Program-made: the position numbers and the translations under genes
Notes under the pieces: model-generated
What the model saw: only the letters and a program-made list of their open reading frames with translations
Databases searched by the model: none
Told to the model about the DNA's origin: nothing
Shown here: positions 14,390 to 23,897 of the stretch, piece by piece
Layout of the letters: each line of letters starts with the position of its first letter
How positions within the stretch are numbered: position 1 is the first letter of the stretch
NCBI GenBank assembly: GCA_029338835.1
Contig: JAQYBD010000050.1
Location: forward strand, 1 to 43,240
DNA: 43,240 nt
Origin: Selenomonadaceae bacterium
GTDB taxonomy: Bacteria > Bacillota > Negativicutes > Selenomonadales > Selenomonadaceae
Reading direction: 5' to 3'

Positions 14390-16483
14390 ATGAAGCTGTT
14401 TTACTCGCTGAAACACAAGGTCCTGGCTGTATGTATTGCAGGCATGATCTTGATGGCTATCTGCATGGGTGCCATCAGCATCTGGACAATTTCACATCTG
14501 ACCCATGACTATGAATTGCAGAATATGAATCACATCGTGGATAAGCAGACGGCTGCCATGGATGCAGAATTGCTGCGTTCTGAGAATATCGTGGATTATG
14601 CGACGAACTCGGTAGAACGGGAAATGAAGGGGCTTCATCTGCCTGTGAATGCTGCTTTTCGGCAGGATATGGCCAGACTGGTGGACAATGACTTCCAGGA
14701 TGCTGTGCCGGGGCTTTCCCTGATTTGTTCCTACTATCTGTATTATCCTTCGGAAAATGCTACCGCAGTATGGAAAGCGGATCTGGCAAAGGATGGGACG
14801 TTCCAGGATGTGCAGGAGCAGTTCCGTGAGCAGGGCAGCTCTCTTGCTCCGCGTCATGTCAAGGCTTTTGCTTACATGACAGAACAGGGAAAACCCGTCT
14901 GGCTGGCTCCGTATTATTCAGCAACCTTGGCTCGGTATGTCATTTCTTATCTGTGTCCGGTTTTCCAAGAGGGCAAGATGGTAGCCATTGTGGGCGTGGA
15001 TCTTGATTTTGAAGAGTTCATGCAAGAGATATATGGTGATGAGCCACAGAACGACAACCATGGCATCATGATCCTCAGCGATGGCAGCGGCAAGATGGTA
15101 TATTCTCCAGAAACTCCACTGGGGGTACCTCTGGAGGACAAGGCTATCCATCTCAAAAGCTCGACCGATGAGGTGAAGATATCGGGCAAAACGGATGCCA
15201 AGATGGTCTCCTACCAATGGGATGGGCAGGACAGCATAGCTTCCGTTTCATCCTTGCGCAACGATATGAACCTCATGGATTTGCGCAAGGTCCGCCAGAT
15301 TTATTCCCGAACACATCAGGCCATGGCTCAGATGGCAGTAGGGCTGGTTCTTGTCTGCCTGCTGGTCTCCCTGTTGCCGCTCTATATGATCAACCGTTTG
15401 TCTCTGCGCCTGCAGAAGATTATCAGTGCTGCCCAACTGGTGGGACAGGGGCATTTTGATGTCGATATCCACGACGATCAGCCGGATGATATCGGTGAAT
15501 TGAGCCGTAATTTCCAGTCCATGGTGGAGAAGGTCGCAGCTTCGCAGCAGAATCTGCAATATGTTTCCCGTCATGATTCTCTGACGGGCATCTTGAACCG
15601 CATGGGGCTCGATCGTGCCATCCAGGATTGGCTGCTGCATCATCCAGATACCCCGGGGGCACTGGTCAGCATCGATATCGATGCTTTCAAGTTCATCAAT
15701 GATCTCCATGGCCATCCGGCCGGCGATGAAGCGCTCCGGACGCTGGCGCGCAAATTGCGTGCTGCCTTTGACGAGAATGACATCATCGGGCGCAACGGTG
15801 GCGATGAGTTCGTCGTTTTCATGAAGGATGCTTCGCCGGAAGAGGTCCTGGACAAGGTCAAGGCCTTTTCGGCACAGCCGAAGTATTTCTGCTTTGCCGG
15901 TGAATCGCATGATTTTTCCGTGTCCATCGGGTATGCACTCTATACCGGCGCAGATATGACGCTGACCAAGCTTTTCCACCAGGCGGATACGGCACTTTAT
16001 GCCGTCAAGCTCCGGGGACGCAATCATTATCGCGTCTATGAGGAGACGATGGAAAAGCTCAACAGGACGTCGTTGGGATTCAACCTGGAAACGATTACGA
16101 GCAATCTGCCGACAGCCTTGCTGGTTTGTGAGGCTGCGATGGAAGGCAAGATTCTTTTCATCAACAAGACGATGCTGGAACTCTTCGAATGCCAGAATGT
16201 CCATGAGTTCATGGCGTTCACGCAGGGCAAGCAATCGCATCTCATTTGTCCCTGCGACAGGGATCGTGTCCGGGAATGCGTGCGGGTCCAGCTGAGCGAT
16301 GCGCACAGCCAAAAGGTGAGCAGTGTCGTCTTCTGTATCCGCACACTCAAAGGCAATATGAAGCAGGTGTATTCGATTTGGCGCCTGGCAGACAATGCCA
16401 ATTACGGGCGCGTATTCTATGCATCTATCGTTGAATCCCGGCTGCTGGCCGGGGCAACACCGGATGATTCTCCGTGTTCTTGA
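14390..16483 (+). CDS. Membrane-bound diguanylate cyclase with sensor, HAMP, GGDEF and PAS
   Basis: The 697-residue protein makes cyclic di-GMP. Layout: membrane helix (about 8-32), extracytoplasmic Cache-like sensor (about 35-300), second helix (about 308-330), HAMP (about 332-385), GGDEF domain (about 395-550), and a C-terminal PAS-like domain (about 565-690, with ALLVCEAAMEGKILFINKTM). The cyclase core is intact: HDSLTGILNR, DIDAFKFINDLHGH and a perfect GGDEF. The RxxD inhibitory site normally just before GGDEF reads DEND, so product inhibition is probably lost. A PAS domain placed after GGDEF is less common than before it. ATG at 14390 follows GGGAAGGA. Confidence 0.9.
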   Translation: MKLFYSLKHKVLAVCIAGMILMAICMGAISIWTISHLTHDYELQNMNHIVDKQTAAMDAELLRSENIVDYATNSVEREMKGLHLPVNAAFRQDMARLVDNDFQDAVPGLSLICSYYLYYPSENATAVWKADLAKDGTFQDVQEQFREQGSSLAPRHVKAFAYMTEQGKPVWLAPYYSATLARYVISYLCPVFQEGKMVAIVGVDLDFEEFMQEIYGDEPQNDNHGIMILSDGSGKMVYSPETPLGVPLEDKAIHLKSSTDEVKISGKTDAKMVSYQWDGQDSIASVSSLRNDMNLMDLRKVRQIYSRTHQAMAQMAVGLVLVCLLVSLLPLYMINRLSLRLQKIISAAQLVGQGHFDVDIHDDQPDDIGELSRNFQSMVEKVAASQQNLQYVSRHDSLTGILNRMGLDRAIQDWLLHHPDTPGALVSIDIDAFKFINDLHGHPAGDEALRTLARKLRAAFDENDIIGRNGGDEFVVFMKDASPEEVLDKVKAFSAQPKYFCFAGESHDFSVSIGYALYTGADMTLTKLFHQADTALYAVKLRGRNHYRVYEETMEKLNRTSLGFNLETITSNLPTALLVCEAAMEGKILFINKTMLELFECQNVHEFMAFTQGKQSHLICPCDRDRVRECVRVQLSDAHSQKVSSVVFCIRTLKGNMKQVYSIWRLADNANYGRVFYASIVESRLLAGATPDDSPCS

Positions 16484-16509
16484 TGATATATCGATTTTGG
16501 TATTGCCAA

Positions 16510-16556
16510 GGCCGGGCAAAGCGGCGATTTTTCACGCTGCTTTACCCGGCCTTTTT
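16510..16556 (+). terminator. Terminator of the GGDEF gene
   Basis: Long stem GGCCGGG...CCCGGCC with inner AAAGC/GCTTT pairs, followed by TTTTT. Confidence 0.9.
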
Positions 16557-16606
16557 GTGGAGAAGAGAATACTGCAGACATTTTTTGTTTTGTTGTAATA
16601 AAAATA

Positions 16607-16635
16607 TTGACATATAGAATATGCTGTACTATAGT
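16607..16635 (+). promoter_or_regulatory. Promoter of the NAD(P)-binding protein gene
   Basis: TTGACA, 17 nt, TATAGT. The leader to the ATG is about 75 nt. Confidence 0.8.
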
Positions 16636-16716
16636 ATAACCATAAGATGTAATTAAGTATGTTACATAAACAGGATACAAGAGCTGGGGAAACCCGTTGA
16701 AAAGGAGAATGTTATC

Positions 16717-17349
16717 ATGAAAATCGCAGTTGTAGCAGCAAATGGCCGTGTCGCAAAGAAAGTCATCGCGGAGGCACTGGATCGCGGTCACGAGGTTGTC
16801 GCTTTTGGTCGTCATGCGGAGAATGACACGCAGGCAAAGGAATATATCAAGAAGGATATCCTCGATCTCACGAAGGAGGATCTCGCTGGCTTCGATGCTG
16901 TTGTCGATGCCTTTGGCGCCTGGACGCCAGAGACACTGCCGCTCCATTCCACGACGACGCAGCATCTCGCTGACATCCTCTCGGGCACAGATACGCGCCT
17001 GCTGATCGTCGGCGGTGCTGGCTCTCTTTATGTAGATCCGGAACACAAGGTACAGCTTTTCGATACGCCGGACTTCCCGGAGGCATTCAAGCCGCTCGCT
17101 ACGGCCATGGGCAAGGCTCTGGCTGAGCTTCGTCAGCGCCAGGATGTCAAATGGACATACATCAGCCCGGCAGCCGATTTCCAGGCTGACGGTGAGCGCA
17201 CGGGCAAGTACCTGCTCGCAGGCGAGACGTTCACGCTCAATAGCAAGAATGAGTCCATCATCTCGTATGCCGATTACGCCATCGCGATGGTCGACGAGAT
17301 CGAGCAGGGCAAGCACATCCAGCAGCGCATCTCGGTCGTCCGCGCCTAA
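16717..17349 (+). CDS. NAD(P)-binding Rossmann protein (COG2910-like)
   Basis: The 210-residue protein is of the atypical short-chain dehydrogenase group annotated as NADH-flavin reductase or NAD-dependent epimerase-like. It starts MKIAVVAANGRVAKKVI, where the dinucleotide-binding turn is AANGRVA rather than the usual GATG, so binding mode may differ. DAVVDAFGAW and LLIVGGAGSLYVD are further family segments, and WTYISPAADF replaces the usual active-site region. The substrate is unknown. ATG at 16717 follows AAAAGGAG. It is a single gene with its own promoter and terminator. Confidence 0.83.
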   Translation: MKIAVVAANGRVAKKVIAEALDRGHEVVAFGRHAENDTQAKEYIKKDILDLTKEDLAGFDAVVDAFGAWTPETLPLHSTTTQHLADILSGTDTRLLIVGGAGSLYVDPEHKVQLFDTPDFPEAFKPLATAMGKALAELRQRQDVKWTYISPAADFQADGERTGKYLLAGETFTLNSKNESIISYADYAIAMVDEIEQGKHIQQRISVVRA

Positions 17350-17393
17350 GATCGTATCTTCTTCGCAACTCCAGCGAAACAATGACAGCAGGA

Positions 17394-17419
17394 AAAATCG
17401 GGTCTTCGGGCCCGTTTTT
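17394..17419. terminator. Bidirectional terminator with UUCG tetraloop
   Basis: CGGGTC/GGCCCG stem closed by TTCG (17399-17414), with A run before and T run after. It separates two convergent units. Confidence 0.9.
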
Positions 17420-17457
17420 CAAGTTTATAGTTTCATGAAAGACAATGGGGATGTCCG

Positions 17458-17766
17458 TCATAGTAAAAAGAGTTCGCTGAGAAATACGACAAGGCAGCAT
17501 GCTGCAGCGACCTTGAAGAGGCTGGCACCGTACCAGGCAAGGGCGATGCCGAAAACCAGGGCCAGTGTGCCGCTCACGGGCGTCTGCGTGGCCTGCGTGA
17601 TGGCGGGGAAGGTCATGACAGCCAGTGTCACGTAAGGAACGTAAAACAGGAAGGAACGCCAGAAGCGGCTGCGGATCTGGCCGCGGATCAGGGTCAGCGG
17701 CAGGATGCGGATGGCCAGTGTCACAGCGGACATCAATAAGAGGTAGATATAGATATCATGCTGCAT
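17458..17766 (-). CDS. azlD: AzlD-type branched-chain amino acid exporter subunit
   Basis: This small membrane partner of AzlC is needed for export of branched-chain amino acids and their analogues. The 102-residue protein has four hydrophobic helices (YIYLLLMSAVTLAIRILPL, FLFYVPYVTLAVMTF, LALVFGIALAWYG, AACCLVVFLSELFLL). ATG at 17766 is 8 nt after GGAGG; upstream in-frame codons at 17772 and 17787 are too close to or before it. It overlaps the end of azlC by 11 nt and is co-translated. Substrate specificity is family-based. Confidence 0.88.
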   Translation of the reverse strand: MQHDIYIYLLLMSAVTLAIRILPLTLIRGQIRSRFWRSFLFYVPYVTLAVMTFPAITQATQTPVSGTLALVFGIALAWYGASLFKVAAACCLVVFLSELFLL

Positions 17767-18520
17767 GGTCATCGCCTCCTTCTTCATCGTCTGCTATAGG
17801 ATCCGCCTGTTCATCGATGGGGAAGAAGATGGCGCCGAGTGCGGCGATGACGACGGTCAGGATAATCGTGCGCGTGCCGGAGGAACAGCTGGAAAGAACT
17901 GGAGCGAGCGAGGCAGCAAAGCTCAGGGCAAAACTCAAGAGGACGAGTCCCGCCACGACGCGGTTGGTCCTGGCCGGTGGGATGATGACCCAGAGGAACA
18001 TGCCGTAGAGTGCCACGGAGAGGGCGCTGACGACGCTGCCGGGCAGGATGTTGCCGGCGACGACGCCGAGTGCCGTGCCGAGTGACCAGCCGGGCAGCGC
18101 CAGCGCCATGGCGCCGTAATTGTAATAAGGGTTGAGGGAGCCGTGGCGCGCGATGGTGATGCCGAAGATTTCATCGGTGATGTCAAATCCGACGAAGATG
18201 CGATGCCAGATGGAGGTGCCGGGACGGAATTTCTGGCTGACGACACAGCTCATGAGCATGTAGCGGGCGTTGGCCACCAGCGTGATCAGGATGATTTCAA
18301 GGTATGGGGCATCGGCTGCGATGACCGTGAAGCCTGCGTATTCGCCGGCTGAAGCATTGTTGAAGAAACTGGCCAGGAAGCCTTGCAGGGGATCAAGGCC
18401 TGCGTTGCGGGCGGCGATGCCCAGCGTGAAGGAGACGACGAAGTATCCGAGGGCAATCGGTGTGCCATCGTGAATCCCTTCGAGGAAGACCTGCCGATTT
18501 GATTTCAGGAGCGTATGCAT
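17756..18520 (-). CDS. azlC: AzlC-type branched-chain amino acid exporter subunit
   Basis: The 254-residue AzlC-family integral membrane protein has the N-terminal signature GIHDGTPIALGYFVVSFTLG, then FFNNASAGEYAGF and NARYMLMSCVVSQKF. About seven helices are visible. It has a longer acidic C-terminal tail (DEQADPIADDEEGGDDH) than is usual. It pairs with azlD in a two-gene operon. ATG at 18520 has only a weak GGGT ribosome site 8 nt upstream. Confidence 0.9.
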   Translation of the reverse strand: MHTLLKSNRQVFLEGIHDGTPIALGYFVVSFTLGIAARNAGLDPLQGFLASFFNNASAGEYAGFTVIAADAPYLEIILITLVANARYMLMSCVVSQKFRPGTSIWHRIFVGFDITDEIFGITIARHGSLNPYYNYGAMALALPGWSLGTALGVVAGNILPGSVVSALSVALYGMFLWVIIPPARTNRVVAGLVLLSFALSFAASLAPVLSSCSSGTRTIILTVVIAALGAIFFPIDEQADPIADDEEGGDDHAA

Positions 18521-18582
18521 GTGCGTACCCGTAGGAAAAACCTTCTTTCTGAATGCGTAGTACTTTTATTTTACTACGGGAC

Positions 18583-18633
18583 AGAAAAAAAGGCCATTGC
18601 CTTACGTGCGATTGACGTAAGACAATGGCCTTT
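18583..18633 (-). terminator. Terminator of the AGCS symporter gene
   Basis: AAAGGCCATTG/CAATGGCCTTT and CTTACGT/ACGTAAG stems, followed on the minus strand by a long T run. Confidence 0.9.
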
Positions 18634-18659
18634 GTAGCTGCAAGGGAACAGAGAGACTC

Positions 18660-18702
18660 CGGGGATATGCGGGCAACGCTCCGCTCATGTCCGCATATTC
18701 CC
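18660..18702 (-). repeat. Imperfect inverted repeat in the 3' region of the symporter gene
   Basis: ATATGCGG and CCGCATAT arms, framed by GGG and CCC, lie between the symporter stop codon and its terminator. On RNA this would be a stable stem-loop at the 3' end; function unknown. Confidence 0.5.
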
Positions 18703-18738
18703 TCCTCAAAAGTCCCAGTATCGTATAATTCTTGATGT

Positions 18739-20103
18739 TCAGTGCTTTATGATGCGTTTGGCGCGCTGGCGGCGGTTGAGATAGCGATCTGTTTCCGCGA
18801 CGATGACACCGGAGAGTGCGATGAGCGCGATGAGGTTCGGGATGGCCATGAGGCCGTTGACGATATCGGCGAGTACCCAGATGGCCTCGAGCTTGAGGAA
18901 AGCGCCCGATGCAATCAGTGCGATGAAGATCAGGCGATACGGCATGACGCCTTTCGTGCCGAAGAGATAGATGCAGGCGCGTTCGCCGTAGTAGTTCCAG
19001 CCGAGGATGGTCGTGAAGGCAAAGAGTACGAGTGCGATGGTCAGGATCTGGCTGCCGATGAAACCGTATGTGCTGGCAAAGGCGGAACTCGTCATGGCTG
19101 CGCCGGCCAGATCTCCCTGCCAGACACCCGTGAGGACGAGCGCGAGGCCTGTCATCGTGCAGATGATGATCGTATCGATGAAGGTACCCGTCATGGAGAT
19201 CAGACCCTGCTCAGCCGGCCATTTCGTCTTGGCGGCAGCTGCGGCAATCGGTGCGGAACCAAGACCGGATTCATTGGAGAAGACGCCGCGGGCAATACCA
19301 TTCTGCATGGCCATCATGACCGTGGAGCCGGCAAAGCCACCAGCTGCTGCCGTACCCGTGAAGGCATCGGAGATGATGAGACCGATGGCAGCCGGAACCT
19401 GATCGATGTTGATGACGATGAGGCCGAGGCTGATGGCGATGTAGGAAAGTGCCATGAACGGGATGACGCCCGAAGCGACTTTGGCGATGCTCTGCAGGCC
19501 GCCGAGCGTGATGGCGGCGATGAATACCGTCAGGATGACATCGGTTGCGACCTTGGGGAAACCAAAGGAAATCTGCATGCTATCGACGATGGCATTGACC
19601 TGCGGGAAGGTGCCGATACCGAAGAAAGCGACACCAATGCAGGCAAAAGCGAAGAAGGTGGCAAGCGGCTTCCATTTTTCGCCCATGCCGTTGCGGATGT
19701 AGAACATCGGGCCGCCGGCAATGTCGCCTTTTTCATCGACGGAGCGGAACTTTACGGCCAGCAGGCCTTCGGAGTATTTCGTGGCCATGCCGAAAAAGGC
19801 AGCGACCCACATCCAGAAAAGCGCGCCGGGGCCTCCCACCTTGACGGCTGTGGCGACACCGACGATGTTGCCGGTACCGACTGTGGCGGCGAGTGCCACG
19901 CAGAGAGCCTTGAAGCTCGAGACGTCACCGCGGCCGTTGTTCTGGGCTTTGAAGATCAAGCGCAGCGCATGCGGCAGGCGGAATACCTGCAGGAGCTTCA
20001 AGCGGATGGTAAGGAAGATGCCTGTACCGACGAGCAGCGTGATGAGCGGCGGACCCCACATGAAGGAGTCGATGGCATTGAGGACGGGGATGAATGATTC
20101 CAT
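18739..20103 (-). CDS. Sodium:alanine/glycine symporter (AGCS family)
   Basis: The 454-residue transporter imports alanine or glycine with Na+. It shows the family segments ATVGTGNIVGVATAVKVGGPGALFWMW, MATKYSEGLLAVKFR, GGPMFYIRNGMG and GVFSNESGLGSAPIAAAAA, with about ten or eleven helices. ATG at 20103 follows AGGAGG. The leader of about 100 nt was checked for a glycine riboswitch and none was found. Confidence 0.95.
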   Translation of the reverse strand: MESFIPVLNAIDSFMWGPPLITLLVGTGIFLTIRLKLLQVFRLPHALRLIFKAQNNGRGDVSSFKALCVALAATVGTGNIVGVATAVKVGGPGALFWMWVAAFFGMATKYSEGLLAVKFRSVDEKGDIAGGPMFYIRNGMGEKWKPLATFFAFACIGVAFFGIGTFPQVNAIVDSMQISFGFPKVATDVILTVFIAAITLGGLQSIAKVASGVIPFMALSYIAISLGLIVINIDQVPAAIGLIISDAFTGTAAAGGFAGSTVMMAMQNGIARGVFSNESGLGSAPIAAAAAKTKWPAEQGLISMTGTFIDTIIICTMTGLALVLTGVWQGDLAGAAMTSSAFASTYGFIGSQILTIALVLFAFTTILGWNYYGERACIYLFGTKGVMPYRLIFIALIASGAFLKLEAIWVLADIVNGLMAIPNLIALIALSGVIVAETDRYLNRRQRAKRIIKH

Positions 20104-20212
20104 GGAACAGCCTCCTAATAATTGGTATAATGTCTTTTATATATGAACAACTGTTTTAGATAGAGTCTATGATAACATAGAAAAGGACATTTGTCTCGCT
20201 TTTTATAGAAAA

Positions 20213-20241
20213 AATATATAATTGACAGGAATATTGTTCAA
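20213..20241 (-). promoter_or_regulatory. Probable promoter of the AGCS symporter
   Basis: TTGAAC, 17 nt, TATATT on the minus strand; it implies a leader of about 100 nt. Confidence 0.55.
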
Positions 20242-20395
20242 TAAAAGAATAATATGTAAAGAAAATATATGAATCGTGATTCTTTTCGTGTCTTTGTGCA
20301 GCTCTGTAACAAATGAGACAGCGGATGGACGGGAAGCACGCTACGATAAGGATGAAGGTTGAAATAAAAAGAAAAGCCTTTGAGAAAAGTTTTTA

Positions 20396-20424
20396 TTGAA
20401 AACAAGTATCAATTATGTTATGAT
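20396..20424 (+). promoter_or_regulatory. Promoter of enolase
   Basis: TTGAAA, 17 nt, TATGAT, 40 nt before the start codon. Confidence 0.72.
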
Positions 20425-20434
20425 GGACATGTAA

Positions 20435-21766
<1,332 letters not shown>

Positions 21767-21843
21767 TTCCTTGTCCCTCTCTCCATACATCTACACAGAC
21801 ACATACCTCCTCTTGAACGGGCTGTGAGTTTGCAGCCCATACG

Positions 21844-21885
21844 AAAAAAGGTTCGCGGACTCTTAGTGAGTCGCGAACCTTTTTC
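21844..21885. terminator. Bidirectional terminator between eno and the EAL gene
   Basis: GGTTCGCG(g)ACTC/GAGTCGCGAACC stem, A run on the left and T run on the right. Confidence 0.93.
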
Positions 21886-21893
21886 GTTTGCAG

Positions 21894-23795
21894 TCAAGGC
21901 TTCTGTTCCTGCAGATAGGAGAGGAATTCCTGTTCAGGCAGGGGCCTTGAAAAATAGTAGCCCTGCAGGATATCGCAGCCGAGTGATGTCAGGCTTTTTG
22001 CCATCTCTTCCGTTTCAATGCCTTCCGCTGTGGTCTCTTTGCCCTCTGCCTGGGAACTTGCAACCATAGCTGGCAGCAGGGGCTTGCCAGTCTGGCAATA
22101 CATGCGCACAAAGCTCATGTCAAGCTTGATGTCACTGAAGGGGAATTTGGCGATGCGCATGAGGTTGGAGTAACCGGTGCCGAAATCGTCGAGCGAGAAG
22201 ACGGCACCCTCATCCATGAGTTTCTTTATGTTCTGGCGCAGCCGTATTTCGTAGACCAGCGTGGATTCTGTGATCTCAAACTTAAAGGTGCGGATGGGGA
22301 CACCGTATTGTGCGGCAATCCGGCAGAGACGGTTTGCCATCTGGCTGTCGCGGCACTGGATCGGTGAGAGATTGATGTTGAGGTTTTTGAGGCCGAGTTT
22401 TTGCAGCTCGTTGCTGGCGGCGAAGCGGCAGGCCTTCGCAAAGATCTGCTCTCCGAGCTGTGTGATCGTACCGCTGTGTTCGGCCGTGCGGATGAAGACG
22501 TCCGGTGGTATGAAGCCCAGCTGTTCATCGTGCAGGCGCGCCAGGACTTCCGCGCCGATGATGCGCTTCTCCTTCGTTCCGTAAAGGGGCTGCAGGTAGA
22601 TCTGTATGGTATCCTGCTCAATGGCCCGGTCCACTGCCTGCCGGATGCTGGTGGCACGGTCTGCCGCAGCAAAAAGCTCTGCATGCATCGATACGACTTC
22701 ATGATGGCGCTCTGCCTGCTGCAGTGCGGCAGCGGTGTAGTCAAGGAAATGCCTGGCACTGGTTTGCGGCGGCAGGGAGCCGCGGAAGGTGGCATAACTG
22801 CTCGTCAGGTAGAGATGGAGATGTGGACCGTGCCAGGGCGAGAGCATGCGCTGATCGAGTTCTTCCCGGATGTGGCGAAAGTTCATGGGAGCTGGCGTGA
22901 GCATCAGGAAGCGACCGGCAGCCGTATAGGCAATCTGGCAATCCGGATGAAAGAGCTTGAGATACTCCGTGATGGCCTGGATGCCGGCTGTCATCTGACT
23001 TTCACCGTATAAGGTCCGGCTTTCTGCATAATCGTTGAGTACGAGTGCAAAGAGTGAGAAATCACCACGGGAATCGAGTTCCTTGATGTAAGAGGCAGCG
23101 GCATCCTGGTTGAGCGCGCCGGTTTTGCGGTCCAATGAGAAATCCGGATTCTGGAAAGCAAAATACTGGATGAGGATGACGAGCATGTAAAAGGAGTTCA
23201 TGACGAGGTAAGGCTGGGCATGCATGCGCACCAGATAGCCGATCATGAGGATGAAGCAGGCACCAAGCAGGGAAGCCTTCTCTATTTTTGTCCAGGTTTC
23301 CTGCTGCAGCCCGATGACAGACATGTATAGCATGAATACCAGGTAAAGATAGGCATGCCAATAAATCAGCATGTAGGCGGAGCCGCTGTGGTAGCCTGCG
23401 GCATCAATGGAAAAAATGGCACCGGTCACGATTGAGCTGAGGATGACGACCGTCAGGATGAGTACCGGCAGCCGGGAAAGCCAGTGCGGCAGTCCACGGC
23501 AGGAACAGCGTTCAGAGACAAGGGCCTCGACGTAAGAGAAATCAAGGAAGGAACGCCAGACAAAGCCCAGGAAGAACAGCATGTTGTTGAGATAAAGGAT
23601 CCCGGGGCTAAAAAGGCCATGGCACATGTCCATCTCAGAAGATAGCACGTCAAAGATGAGGGTCACGAATTCTGATGCCAGCAAGCAGCGAAAGAAGAAG
23701 TTGCGGCGGGTGGGCAGGTAATTCCGGCTCAGGCTGAGTATGGACAATAGGAGCAGGATGATGAACGAAGCAAATGTAAATTCGTAATGATACAT
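21894..23795 (-). CDS. Membrane EAL-domain c-di-GMP phosphodiesterase with degenerate GGDEF
   Basis: The 633-residue protein probably hydrolyses cyclic di-GMP. Layout: about seven N-terminal helices (1-225, a MASE-like sensor), a degenerate GGDEF domain (about 230-370) where the signature has become AAGRF, then an EAL domain (about 385-630). The EAL motif reads EVL, a common active variant. Catalytic positions look intact: NINLSPIQ, FEITES, DDFGTGYSN, IKLDMSFV, TAEGIET, and ILQGYYFSRPL near the end. ATG at 23795 follows GAGGGGA. A gap of 102 nt without terminator suggests co-transcription after the MutS-like gene. Confidence 0.9.
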   Translation of the reverse strand: MYHYEFTFASFIILLLLSILSLSRNYLPTRRNFFFRCLLASEFVTLIFDVLSSEMDMCHGLFSPGILYLNNMLFFLGFVWRSFLDFSYVEALVSERCSCRGLPHWLSRLPVLILTVVILSSIVTGAIFSIDAAGYHSGSAYMLIYWHAYLYLVFMLYMSVIGLQQETWTKIEKASLLGACFILMIGYLVRMHAQPYLVMNSFYMLVILIQYFAFQNPDFSLDRKTGALNQDAAASYIKELDSRGDFSLFALVLNDYAESRTLYGESQMTAGIQAITEYLKLFHPDCQIAYTAAGRFLMLTPAPMNFRHIREELDQRMLSPWHGPHLHLYLTSSYATFRGSLPPQTSARHFLDYTAAALQQAERHHEVVSMHAELFAAADRATSIRQAVDRAIEQDTIQIYLQPLYGTKEKRIIGAEVLARLHDEQLGFIPPDVFIRTAEHSGTITQLGEQIFAKACRFAASNELQKLGLKNLNINLSPIQCRDSQMANRLCRIAAQYGVPIRTFKFEITESTLVYEIRLRQNIKKLMDEGAVFSLDDFGTGYSNLMRIAKFPFSDIKLDMSFVRMYCQTGKPLLPAMVASSQAEGKETTAEGIETEEMAKSLTSLGCDILQGYYFSRPLPEQEFLSYLQEQKP

Positions 23796-23897
23796 GCCGT
23801 ATATCCCCTCTCTGCCATCCGGTCTCAGATAATTCTATTTTAGCAGGTAAAAGGTGTGGATACAATGTTCCTTTCCTAAGAAATCGAGAACTTGCAC

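Noticed and set aside
18742..20097. 451-codon open frame on the plus strand opposite the AGCS symporter
   Set aside because: Antisense shadow; the symporter on the minus strand has all family motifs and a ribosome site.
20104..20212. Glycine riboswitch before the AGCS symporter
   Set aside because: The conserved tandem glycine-aptamer elements are not visible in the leader.
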